In this document: piece after piece, positions 1-7,248 of the stretch
Layout of the letters: every line of letters starts with the position of its first letter
How positions within the stretch are numbered: the first letter of the stretch is position 1
Source of the DNA: Eubacteriales bacterium
GTDB lineage: Bacteria; Bacillota; Clostridia; Peptostreptococcales; Anaerovoracaceae
Direction: 5' to 3'
Length of the DNA stretch: 11,450 nucleotides
Assembly: GCA_028692535.1 (NCBI GenBank)
Contig: JAQUXD010000048.1
Location: 1 to 11,450 of the forward strand
Notes under the pieces: model-generated
The model's database searches: none
What the model saw: only the letters and a program-made list of their open reading frames with translations
Told to the model about the DNA's origin: nothing
Position numbers and translations under genes: made by a program

Positions 1-2225
1 GCCTCGTGAAAGGTCCGGGCGATGATCTCCTGCTGGTGGAGCTTGGAGAGCTTAATAAAGTTGACGGCGTACCCGGAGACGCGGATCGTCAGGTTCGGAT
101 AAGCTTCCGGGTCTTCGTAAGCGGCCAGCAGCTGGGTTCGATCCAGCACGTTCACATTGATGTGATGGGCCCTGCTGGCAAAATAGCCGTCCAGGATCGT
201 CACCAGGTTTTGGTGCTGCTCGGCTTCGGTTTTGCCCAGCGCACCCGGGACGATGGAGAAGGTGTTGGAAATGCCGTCGCGGCAGAGTTCGAAGGGCAGC
301 TTCGCTACGGAATTGAGTGAGGCCAGGGCGCCGTTCTTTTCCCGGTTGTGCATGGGATTGGCGCCCGGTGCAAAGGGTGCGCCCGCTTTTCTGCCATCGG
401 GGGTCGCACCGGTCTTTTTGCCGTAGACCACGTTGGAGGTGATCGTCAGGATCGAAAGCGTATGCTCCGCACTTCTGTAGGTCGGGTTCTTTTTCAGTTC
501 TTCCAGGAACAGTTTGATCTGCTCCACGGCGATCCTGTCGATCCGGTCGTCATCGTTACCAAAAGCCGGATAGGTGCCGTCGGTTTCAAAATCTACGATG
601 AGCCCGTCTTCATTCCGGATCGGTTTCACCCTGGCGTATTGGATGGCGGAAAGGGAATCGGCAAAGACGGAAAGACCCGCTATGCCGAAGGCCATGTAGC
701 GGTGGACGGCCGTGTCGTGCAGGGCCATCTGAGTCTTTTCGTAGGCATACTTGTCGTGCATGTAGTGGATCATGTTCATGGCCGTTACATAGGTTTTGGC
801 CAGCCAGGTACGGTAAAAAGCCATCCGCTTCAGCACTTCTTCGTAGTCCAGATATTCTCCGCTGTAAGGTTCCTGTTCCGGCGCCACCTGTGCTCCGCTC
901 ATTTCATCTCTGCCGCCGTTTAAACTCATCAGGAGCAGCTTGACGATATTGGCCCGGGCACCGAAAAACTGCATTTCCTTGCCCACGCGCATGGCCGAGA
1001 CGCAACAGGCGATGGCATAGTCATCGCCGTACAGCGGCCGCATCAGATCGTCGTTTTCGTATTGGATCGAGCTTGTGGAGCAAGAGACCGCGGCCGCATA
1101 TTTTTTAAAAGGCTCCGGCAGGCTTTGCGACCAGAGGACTGTCAGATTCGGCTCGGCCGAACAGCTCAGGTTGTGCAGCGTGTGCAGGATCCGGAAAGAG
1201 TTTTTTGTCACCAGTGTGCGCCCGTCTTCGCCCGTCCCGCCGATGGCTTCGGTGATCCACATGGGATCGCCGGCAAAGAGTTCGTTGTATTCAGGGGTGC
1301 GCAAGTGTCTTGCCATGCGCAGCTTGATCACGAAGTGATCCATGAGTTCCTGGGCGCCTTCTTCGTCCAACAGGCCCGCGTCCAGATCCCGCTGGAGGTA
1401 GATGTCCAGAAACGTGGTCACGCGACCCAGGCTCATCGCTGCGCCGTTTTGTTCTTTGATGGCGCCCAGATATCCGAAATACAGCCACTGGAATGCTTCC
1501 TGCGCGTTTTCCGCCGGCCGCGAAATGTCATAACCGTACATGGACGCCATCTCTTTGAGTTTTTCCAGAAAAGCGATCTGCTGATACAATTCTTCCAGCT
1601 GGCGGATGCTGTCTGCGTCGGTTGCGTCGGTTCCCAGCGTCTTCTTATCTTCTTTTTTTGCGGCGATCAGCGCGTCGACGCCGTACAAGGCCACGCGTCT
1701 GTAATCTCCGATGATGCGGCCCCGGCCGTAGGCGTCGGGCAGTCCGGTAATGAGCCCGGATTTTCTGGCGGCCTTGATATCATCGTTGTAGATGCGAAAG
1801 ACGCCGTCATTGTGGGTCGTCCGGTAAGTGAACTCCTGTTCGATCTTGTCCGACAGCTGATATCCGTAAGCAGTGCAGGCCTGACGGGTCATCTTGACGC
1901 CACCGAACGGGTTGACGCCGCGCCGGAGCGGCTGATCTGTCTGCAGACCTGCGATCAGCTCCAATTCCTTGTCCAGATATCCGGGTGCATAGCTGGTGAG
2001 CGAACTGACCGTCTGTGTGTCGATGTCCAGGACCCCCCCGGCATTTCGCTCTTGTTCCAGCAGGCGCGCCAGTTTTTCCGTCAGCTTCTGCGTCCGCTGG
2101 CTGGGTCCCGCAAGAAATCGGTCGTCCCCTTCGTAAGGCCGATAATTCTGCTGGATAAAATCCCGGACGTCGATTCCGCTTTTCCACGGACCATCCTTAA
2201 AATGGTCCCAAGCTTTGAACTCCAT
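1..2225 (-). CDS. pflB: pyruvate formate-lyase (formate C-acetyltransferase), 3' end cut by window edge
   Basis: Cytosolic glycyl-radical enzyme that converts pyruvate and CoA to acetyl-CoA and formate in anaerobic fermentation. I translated the minus strand from ATG 2225: the frame stays open for 741 codons to the window edge. The catalytic pair lies in IACCVSAM (Cys407-Cys408, codons at 1002-1007). The radical-site motif RVSGYAV is near the C-terminus (Gly718, codon 72-74). Other PFL signatures are EAIGGTGEDGRTLVTKNSFR, SIQYENDDLMRP and the end LTIRVSGYAVNF..IIARTFHE. E. coli PflB ends about 25 residues after its radical Gly; here 23 complete residues follow, so only a few codons are missing. 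The start is fixed by GGAGG at 2231-2235, five bases upstream. The gene is more GC-rich than the ATPase genes. An activase (pflA) often follows pflB but would lie outside the window. Regulation is probably by the ZTP riboswitch just upstream. Confidence 0.97.
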   Translation of the reverse strand, partial: MEFKAWDHFKDGPWKSGIDVRDFIQQNYRPYEGDDRFLAGPSQRTQKLTEKLARLLEQERNAGGVLDIDTQTVSSLTSYAPGYLDKELELIAGLQTDQPLRRGVNPFGGVKMTRQACTAYGYQLSDKIEQEFTYRTTHNDGVFRIYNDDIKAARKSGLITGLPDAYGRGRIIGDYRRVALYGVDALIAAKKEDKKTLGTDATDADSIRQLEELYQQIAFLEKLKEMASMYGYDISRPAENAQEAFQWLYFGYLGAIKEQNGAAMSLGRVTTFLDIYLQRDLDAGLLDEEGAQELMDHFVIKLRMARHLRTPEYNELFAGDPMWITEAIGGTGEDGRTLVTKNSFRILHTLHNLSCSAEPNLTVLWSQSLPEPFKKYAAAVSCSTSSIQYENDDLMRPLYGDDYAIACCVSAMRVGKEMQFFGARANIVKLLLMSLNGGRDEMSGAQVAPEQEPYSGEYLDYEEVLKRMAFYRTWLAKTYVTAMNMIHYMHDKYAYEKTQMALHDTAVHRYMAFGIAGLSVFADSLSAIQYARVKPIRNEDGLIVDFETDGTYPAFGNDDDRIDRIAVEQIKLFLEELKKNPTYRSAEHTLSILTITSNVVYGKKTGATPDGRKAGAPFAPGANPMHNREKNGALASLNSVAKLPFELCRDGISNTFSIVPGALGKTEAEQHQNLVTILDGYFASRAHHINVNVLDRTQLLAAYEDPEAYPNLTIRVSGYAVNFIKLSKLHQQEIIARTFHE

Positions 2226-2230
2226 ATTTT

Positions 2231-2235
2231 CCTCC
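2231..2235 (-). promoter_or_regulatory. ribosome binding site of pflB
   Basis: The minus strand reads GGAGG followed by AAAAT and ATG. It is a near-perfect Shine-Dalgarno sequence that fixes the pflB start at 2225. It lies downstream of the riboswitch terminator, so only read-through transcripts carry it. Confidence 0.85.
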
Positions 2236-2272
2236 GTATCTTCCGATCACAGAGTAACTGAGCGGCCCGATC

Positions 2273-2314
2273 AAAAAACAAAAAGGGCAATATTCAGTTA
2301 CCCAAACATTGCCC
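2273..2314 (-). terminator. intrinsic terminator of the ZTP riboswitch (expression platform)
   Basis: On the minus strand GGGCAAT (2314-2308) pairs with ATTGCCC (2291-2285), giving seven base pairs around a 16-nt loop, followed by a T-tract interrupted by one G (2284-2273). The 5' arm starts inside the conserved aptamer segment CUGGGCA, so ligand-bound aptamer and terminator cannot form together. This is the standard logic of a transcriptional ON switch. No other terminator is visible after atpD, so it may also end transcripts of the ATPase operon. Confidence 0.85.
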
Positions 2315-2382
2315 AGACGGTCGGCGGTTCAAAAGCTTCATTCCCCTGTGGTTCCCCACTTTATCCGTCAGTCATGAAGCTC
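2310..2382 (-). promoter_or_regulatory. ZTP (pfl motif) riboswitch aptamer
   Basis: The minus-strand RNA shows the pfl/ZTP architecture. P1 pairs AGCUUCAU (2381-2374) with AUGAAGCU (2341-2334). Inside it are UGACUGACGGA, then the P2 hairpin GUGG-GGAA-CCAC (2359-2348), then AGGGGAA, which resembles the family pattern GACUGGCG...GUGG-loop-CCACCGGGGAG. The 3' conserved block reads CCGUCUGGGCA (2320-2310), where the family usually has CCGCCUGGGCA. The pseudoknot is preserved by a compensatory change: GACGG (2369-2365) pairs with CCGUC (2320-2316), where the usual pair is GGCGG with CCGCC. The motif was recognised from memory, not by a covariance-model search. Its place before pflB is a known genomic association of this class. 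Confidence 0.9.
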
Positions 2383-2399
2383 GTTATTTTATACAGTGG

Positions 2400-2428
2400 A
2401 TTCTACTGGAAACGTCTGGCTTTGTCAA
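2400..2428 (-). promoter_or_regulatory. predicted housekeeping-sigma promoter of the ZTP riboswitch-pflB unit
   Basis: On the minus strand TTGACA (2428-2423) is followed after exactly 17 bases by TAGAAT (2405-2400). The -35 box is a perfect consensus and contains the TGA stop codon of atpD. Transcription should start near 2394, about a dozen bases before the first strand of riboswitch P1, a typical distance. Confidence 0.75.
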
Positions 2429-3078
2429 GCACCAGAGGTTTTGCTTTCCGTATCCCTTTTGGTTTGACGTATTTTATTCTTGACTCTTTTGAGCCGGAAA
2501 AAGTCTTCTCTTTCTTTTTCCTCGAGAGTTTCCTGGATTTGTTTGATCTGTTCCTGATATTTTGGTATTTGGATATGTTTCAAGGCATTGGTCCTTTTGT
2601 TGGTTTTTTCTATTTCTTTTGCCAGTTTGAAGATGGAGTTTTCGATTTCAGCGAGGTCGTAAATCTTATAGTGGACCTCATTGAATTGCTGTCTGGCCCG
2701 ATCCAGTGCGAGATTGGTATTATAGAATCCGTACGCAGGCAGGATATCGCTTCTCTGATATTTGATGATCGGAATGTCTACGCCCATGATACTTTTCATA
2801 AGCACGTCAAAAGACTCGTTATTGGGGATGCTGTAGGTCATATCCTCGACATTCTTGATGCCTAGTGTAATATTTGCCACTTGCAGCGCTTCGTACGCTT
2901 CGGCAAAAATAGCACTGATTTCAGTCTGGATATTTTTTGCCTTCTCTGCCAGATCCATCATCTCCCGAATCAGTACATTCCTTTTTTGATCCAAAAGTTC
3001 GAACCCGCTTTTAGAAAGGTTCAACGAAGACTTTGCCTTGATCAGATTTGATTTTGTGGGGGCGATCAGAATTGCCAT
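2425..3078 (-). CDS. atpD: V/A-type ATPase subunit D (central rotor shaft)
   Basis: The 217-residue coiled-coil axle that sits inside the A3B3 head and transmits torque to the membrane ring together with F and C. The N-terminus, MAILIAPTKSNLIKAKSSLN, matches the subunit D pattern (MA..xPTxxxLxxLKxxL..A..G..LLxxKR). Long charged helices rich in Lys and Glu occupy residues 10-70 and about 130-200, with a small central domain between them. The length is normal for the family. It overlaps the 3' end of atpB by 13 bases, and its ribosome site GGAGGA (3090-3085) lies inside atpB six bases before ATG, so the two are probably translationally coupled. It is the last gene of the operon. The next promoter's -35 box overlaps its stop codon. 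Confidence 0.95.
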   Translation of the reverse strand: MAILIAPTKSNLIKAKSSLNLSKSGFELLDQKRNVLIREMMDLAEKAKNIQTEISAIFAEAYEALQVANITLGIKNVEDMTYSIPNNESFDVLMKSIMGVDIPIIKYQRSDILPAYGFYNTNLALDRARQQFNEVHYKIYDLAEIENSIFKLAKEIEKTNKRTNALKHIQIPKYQEQIKQIQETLEEKEREDFFRLKRVKNKIRQTKRDTESKTSGA

Positions 3079-4478
3079 GAAGCGTCCTCCGAATCCGTTT
3101 TGCTGGAGCCGTGATAGTATTCATTTAGGATTTCCGATTGTATGCGATCCAGTTCTGTGGGCGGAAGCGCCGACAGAATTTCCCACCCTAAATCCAATGT
3201 TTCCAGGATGCTTCTGTTTTCGTTGCTTTCCTGAGAAATGAACCGTCCCTCTAAATTTCGTCCGAATTCAAGATAAAGCTTGTCCGTATCGCTCAGGTCG
3301 TCCTCGCCGATGATCTGAGACAATGCTCTGACATCCTGGACCCGCGAATAGGAGGCAAACAACTGACTGGACAGATCGGAATGATCTTTTCTGGTGTAGG
3401 TTTCTCCGATTCCGTCTTTCATCAGACGGGACAGAGAAGGAAGGATATCGATGGGAGGATAGATCCCCTTTTGATTGAGTTCTCTGTTCAGCACGATCTG
3501 TCCTTCCGTAATAAAGCCGGTCAAATCGGGTATGGGATGCGTAATGTCGTCGTTGGGCATGGTCAGGATCGGGATAAGGGTGATCGAACCTTCCCGGTCT
3601 GAAAGCATCCCTGCCCGTTCATAGATCGTGGAAAGATCACTGTAGAGATATCCGGGATAGCCTTTTCTGGAGGGGACCTCTTCTTTTGAAGAGGATAGCT
3701 CCCGCAAGGCCTCGGCATAGCTGGTCATATCCGTGAGTATCACGAGAACGTGCATATTCTGATCAAACGCCAGATATTCCGCAGCAGTCATTGCGCATTT
3801 GGGTGTGGAGATCCGTTCTACGATTGGTGCATCAGCGGTGTTGATGTACATGACGACATGGTCCAGGACGCCCGAAGCCTGAAAGCTTCGAATGAAGTAG
3901 TCTGCATCGTCGTGCCGTACGCCCATAGCGCCGAATACCACGGCAAAATTGTCGCCGGTTTGGCCTTCGATTTTAGCCTGACGTACGATTTGTGCCGCAA
4001 GTTCGTTGTGGGCAATGCCGTTTCCAGAAAAAATGGGCAGCTTTTGACCGCGAATGAGCGTCATCAGTGCGTCGATCGCCGAGATGCCCGTCTGTATAAA
4101 ATTCCGCGGATACTTTCGGGCCACAGGATTCATAGGTCTCCCGTTGATGTTTTGTCTGTTGGCGGACGGTATTTGATACAGGCCGTCAATGGGCTCTCCT
4201 ACACCGTTAAAGGCTCTTCCCAGAATTTCGCCTGATAGAGGAATGGACATGGGCTCCCCTTTGAATGTGACGGCAACATTGTTTGTCGAGATGTCGGAGG
4301 TTCCTTCAAAAACCTGCACGATCACATTGGTTCCGTCAATTTTGATCACTTTGCCGGTCCGCTGTTCTTCTTCGTTCAACTTGATGGAAACCATTTCACC
4401 GTAGGCAACGTTTTCCACATGGGACAAAACGATCAACGGGCCTCCGGCTTGCTCCAGCCTTAAATATTCCTTTTTCAT
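3066..4478 (-). CDS. atpB: V/A-type ATPase subunit B (non-catalytic nucleotide-site subunit)
   Basis: Cytosolic head subunit that alternates with A in the A3B3 hexamer and supplies the arginine finger to the catalytic interface. Counting from Met 4478 (470 residues), the degenerate P-loop region FSGNGIAHNELAAQI begins near residue 150, VLVILTDMTSYAEALRE is near 245, GYPGYLYSDLSTIYERAG near 273, and the arginine-finger segment ILPSLSRLM near 345-353. The frame is open to an ATG at 4511 (481 residues), which overlaps atpA by 8 bases. I prefer 4478: MKKEYLRLEQAGGPLIVL aligns with the usual family start M.KEYRTI..VxGPL, AAGG lies 10 bases upstream (4492-4489), and the 4511 start has no ribosome site. 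The start choice is moderately sure; the identity is near certain. Confidence 0.95.
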   Translation of the reverse strand: MKKEYLRLEQAGGPLIVLSHVENVAYGEMVSIKLNEEEQRTGKVIKIDGTNVIVQVFEGTSDISTNNVAVTFKGEPMSIPLSGEILGRAFNGVGEPIDGLYQIPSANRQNINGRPMNPVARKYPRNFIQTGISAIDALMTLIRGQKLPIFSGNGIAHNELAAQIVRQAKIEGQTGDNFAVVFGAMGVRHDDADYFIRSFQASGVLDHVVMYINTADAPIVERISTPKCAMTAAEYLAFDQNMHVLVILTDMTSYAEALRELSSSKEEVPSRKGYPGYLYSDLSTIYERAGMLSDREGSITLIPILTMPNDDITHPIPDLTGFITEGQIVLNRELNQKGIYPPIDILPSLSRLMKDGIGETYTRKDHSDLSSQLFASYSRVQDVRALSQIIGEDDLSDTDKLYLEFGRNLEGRFISQESNENRSILETLDLGWEILSALPPTELDRIQSEILNEYYHGSSKTDSEDASWQF

Positions 4479-4503
4479 AATACGATAACCTTGCTTTCGC
4501 TCT

Positions 4504-6273
4504 TCACTCATATGTTTGGCTCAGACGATCATAGACCCCGATGATTTTAACACGCAGCTCGTCCAGTATCCCGGTGTTGTCGTTCGGCACTTCGTACTTC
4601 ATTTTCAGAACATCCTGAACTACGTCCTGACTTTTGATGATCGATATCGGGATGCCCATTTTGACGCACTTCAAAGCGCTTTCGTACAACGTGTCGATCA
4701 CTTGCAGCATCTTATACTGCTTCTCGAGGACCACGTATGTGTCGATTTTGTGCAGTGCATTTTGCTGGAGGAATCCTTTTTTTATAATTCGGGCGATTTC
4801 CAGAACCAGCGCCTGATCGTTGGGGAGGACATCTTCTCCCACCAGTTGGACGACTTCGTTCAGTTTTTCTTCCTCCTGAAGAAGTCGCAGCATTTTCTTG
4901 CGAAGATCCAGCATATCTTCGGCAACGTTTTCGCTGTACCAGTCTTTCAGCATATCAACATAACCACTATAGCTGAGCAGATAATTGATCGCAGGATAAT
5001 GCCTGGCGTAGGCAAGCTTCTTGTCCAGAGCCATAAAAGCTGTGACAAAGCGCTTCGTATTTTCGGTGACCGGCTCGGAAAAATCACCTCCGGGAGGCGA
5101 AACGGCGCCGATAATGGTAATGGAGGCTTCTGATCCTTCCAGCGTTTGGACGCATCCGGATCGTTCATAAAATTCTGCCAGCCTGGAGGGAAGGTAGGCT
5201 GGAAATCCTTCTTCTGCAGGCATTTCTTCCAACCGACCGGAAATCTCTCTGAGCGCCTCTGCCCATCTTGACGTGGAGTCGGCCATGATCGCTACGTCAT
5301 AGCCCATATCCCTGTAGTATTCGGCCATGGTAACTCCAGTATAAATGGAAGCCTCCCGGGCTGCGACAGGCATGTTGGACGTGTTTGCGATCAGGATGGT
5401 TCGCTCCATAAGCGGCCGGCCTGTTCGCGGATCGATGAGCTTCGGAAACTCTTCCAGCACGTCGGCCATTTCATTCCCACGCTCTCCGCAGCCGATGTAT
5501 ATGATAATATCTGCATCACTCCACTTTGCCAGCTGCTGCTGGGTGACGGTCTTTCCCGTACCAAAGCCGCCTGGCAGTCCGACTGCACCACCTTTTGCGA
5601 TCGGAAAGAAACTGTCCACGACTCTTTGTCCCGTTACGAGCGGTTGATAAATCGGAATTCTTTTTGTGAAAGGCCGGGGTTTTCGAACCGGCCATCTGCT
5701 TGCCAATGTAAGCGGGACTGTCTTGCCGTTTTCGCTTTGAACGGCTGCGATCGTGTCGTTCAGCGTATATTGGCCATTCGGCTGAATGCTGACGACAGTA
5801 CCGCTGATGTCAAAGGGAACCAGCAACTTATGCAGGATGCTTTTGGTTTCTTGAACCGTGGCGTACACTGTCCCTGGCTGCAGAAGATCGCCCACGGCCG
5901 ATAGGACTGTAACATCCCAATGCTTTTCTTCGTCCAGGGACAAAAGACCGATCCCATCCGGGATAAAGTTCTTGTGCATACTGTCAATTTTTTCGAGTGG
6001 CCTTTGAATACCGTCAAAAATATTCCCAAGCATTCCTGGGCCAAGTGTCACAGATAAAGGGCGGCCTGTATAATGGATCGTTTCTCCAGCCTTGAGCCCT
6101 TCGGTTTCTTCGTAAACCTGCATGGTCGCCACATCGTGATCCAGGGATACGACCTCTCCGATCAGTTTTTGCGCTCCGATCATAACGATTTCATTCAGTT
6201 TGAAGGAAGCCATATTCGTTCCTTTTACAACTGGCCCGTTGATTTCCCGGACGATCCCTTCTTTGTTGTTCAT
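4504..6273 (-). CDS. atpA: V/A-type ATPase catalytic subunit A
   Basis: The 589-residue catalytic head subunit that hydrolyses or synthesises ATP. The N-terminal beta-barrel begins GIVREINGPVVKG. The non-homologous insert typical of subunit A is at about 115-190. Walker A is GGFGTGKT at 235-242 with Lys241. GCGERGNEMADVLEEF follows, with the catalytic glutamate at 264. The Walker B region is DVAIMADSTSRWAEALRE at 326-343, and PPGGDFSEPVT is near 393. All key residues and a normal length indicate a functional enzyme. The P-loop has GGFG where archaeal forms usually have GPFG. The start overlaps the atpE stop as ATGA, and AAGGTGA (6284-6278) serves as ribosome site inside atpE. Confidence 0.98.
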   Translation of the reverse strand: MNNKEGIVREINGPVVKGTNMASFKLNEIVMIGAQKLIGEVVSLDHDVATMQVYEETEGLKAGETIHYTGRPLSVTLGPGMLGNIFDGIQRPLEKIDSMHKNFIPDGIGLLSLDEEKHWDVTVLSAVGDLLQPGTVYATVQETKSILHKLLVPFDISGTVVSIQPNGQYTLNDTIAAVQSENGKTVPLTLASRWPVRKPRPFTKRIPIYQPLVTGQRVVDSFFPIAKGGAVGLPGGFGTGKTVTQQQLAKWSDADIIIYIGCGERGNEMADVLEEFPKLIDPRTGRPLMERTILIANTSNMPVAAREASIYTGVTMAEYYRDMGYDVAIMADSTSRWAEALREISGRLEEMPAEEGFPAYLPSRLAEFYERSGCVQTLEGSEASITIIGAVSPPGGDFSEPVTENTKRFVTAFMALDKKLAYARHYPAINYLLSYSGYVDMLKDWYSENVAEDMLDLRKKMLRLLQEEEKLNEVVQLVGEDVLPNDQALVLEIARIIKKGFLQQNALHKIDTYVVLEKQYKMLQVIDTLYESALKCVKMGIPISIIKSQDVVQDVLKMKYEVPNDNTGILDELRVKIIGVYDRLSQTYE

Positions 6274-6920
6274 TGGTTCACCTTCGATTCTTTGTCTGTA
6301 GTTGTGGACGAAAGCGCATCAAAAAACATTTCCATCATGATTGGCTTGTTCTCTTCCAGCAGAGTCCTTACGGAAAGATCGATGCGTGTATTGGCTTTGA
6401 AATCTTCTAGGATCAATCCGCCGATGATGTTTTCATCGGCGAGCTGGATGGAACGATCTTCTCTCAAAATATGCGGCATGGCCTGCTTGACATCCTTACC
6501 ATGCCGATCCAGATCCGATCGCGTCATGGATACGGTGATGCCAGAGGATGGTTTTTCAGAAGCGTCCAATTGCTTTGCAAGAAAAATCAGATAAGCTTTA
6601 TACTCTTTCGTAAGAATAAAAGCATCGACCTTGCTTCTGAGATGTTCCAACAGCATCGAGAACAACTCTTCCTTGGCCGACATGATGGTTTTTCGGTAAT
6701 TGGCAGCGGAACTGTTTAAAATTTCTGTTCTTTCTTTTCTTGCTTCCTGCGATGCTTTTTTTTCGATACGTTTGACCTCAAGATCCACTGTGTGCTTGTT
6801 TTGTTGAAGCTGTTTTTGGCAATCCTTGCTCAAAGCATCCATTTGCGCAGCAAAATCCTCATTCATGGAGCGCTCCAGAAGTCTGCTGAAAACCGATAAT
6901 TTTTGTTCGATTGTTACCAT
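6270..6920 (-). CDS. atpE: V/A-type ATPase subunit E (peripheral stalk)
   Basis: The 216-residue peripheral-stalk subunit that forms a heterodimer with subunit H/G and holds the A3B3 head against rotation. The N-terminal half (to about residue 90) is a highly charged, Lys/Glu/Gln-rich helix suited to a coiled coil. The C-terminal half is a mixed globular domain containing DRSIQLADENIIGGLILED and ANTRIDLSVRTLLEE, the segments that resemble subunit E head-binding domains. The family is poorly conserved, so the call rests on the C-terminal domain plus position between F and A. It starts 10 bases after the atpF stop, with GAGGCGG (6933-6927) as probable ribosome site, and ends in an ATGA overlap with atpA. 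Confidence 0.92.
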   Translation of the reverse strand: MVTIEQKLSVFSRLLERSMNEDFAAQMDALSKDCQKQLQQNKHTVDLEVKRIEKKASQEARKERTEILNSSAANYRKTIMSAKEELFSMLLEHLRSKVDAFILTKEYKAYLIFLAKQLDASEKPSSGITVSMTRSDLDRHGKDVKQAMPHILREDRSIQLADENIIGGLILEDFKANTRIDLSVRTLLEENKPIMMEMFFDALSSTTTDKESKVNQ

Positions 6921-6930
6921 TGTGTCCGCC

Positions 6931-7239
6931 TCATAACTTTATACCGATAGATTCTTCGATATAGTTTGTGATTTTAACCTGAAAATCAGGTCCTGCATGC
7001 CGATCGGGAATTTCTACGATCAGCGGGCTTTTTCTTTCCAGCTTCATGCGCATCACTTCCGCTTTGGCATTTTCCATGGCCACTTCCGTGATAATCAGGA
7101 TCCCGATATCCTTGTTTTGCAGCGCTGCCTTGATCGCCGCCAGCGTCTCATCTCGCGTGTGGACGATCACACCATCGACTCCGGCAAGCTTCATGCCCAC
7201 CCAGGTGTCTTTGTTGTCGCTGATCAAAAATGATTTCAT
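6931..7239 (-). CDS. atpF: V/A-type ATPase subunit F (central stalk)
   Basis: A 102-residue Rossmann-like subunit bound to D in the rotor stalk. The N-terminus MKSFLISDNKDTWVGMKLAGVDGV matches the F pattern (x.IGD.DTVxGFKLAGV). The middle segment GILIITEVAMENA resembles the typical GxIxITExxA. The end SPLIVEIPDRHAG corresponds to PxIVEIPxxxG. Only nine bases separate it from the atpK stop. Its AGGA lies just two bases from the ATG, a poor ribosome site, so translation is probably coupled to atpK. In this operon F precedes E, whereas in Thermus-type operons E and C precede F. Confidence 0.94.
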   Translation of the reverse strand: MKSFLISDNKDTWVGMKLAGVDGVIVHTRDETLAAIKAALQNKDIGILIITEVAMENAKAEVMRMKLERKSPLIVEIPDRHAGPDFQVKITNYIEESIGIKL

Positions 7240-7248
7240 CGTCCTGCC

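Noticed and set aside
348..923. A 191-codon plus-strand frame within pflB
   Set aside because: It is antisense to the PFL C-terminal half, with no supporting start signal and no recognisable product.
1062..2261. A 399-codon open frame on the plus strand, antisense to pflB
   Set aside because: The opposite strand is an unmistakable, uninterrupted pyruvate formate-lyase with all catalytic motifs. The antisense translation resembles no family and has no ribosome site. It is a by-product of GC-rich codon use.
2386..2393. TATAAAAT on the minus strand as -10 box of the pflB promoter
   Set aside because: It is 29 or more bases from the TTGACA box. TAGAAT at 2400-2405 has the exact 17-base spacing, and a start from TATAAAAT would cut into riboswitch P1.
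3066..4511. atpB starting at ATG 4511 (8-base overlap with atpA)
   Set aside because: It has no ribosome site and adds 11 residues before the family-typical start. It is not excluded, since overlaps are common in this operon, but it is less likely than 4478.
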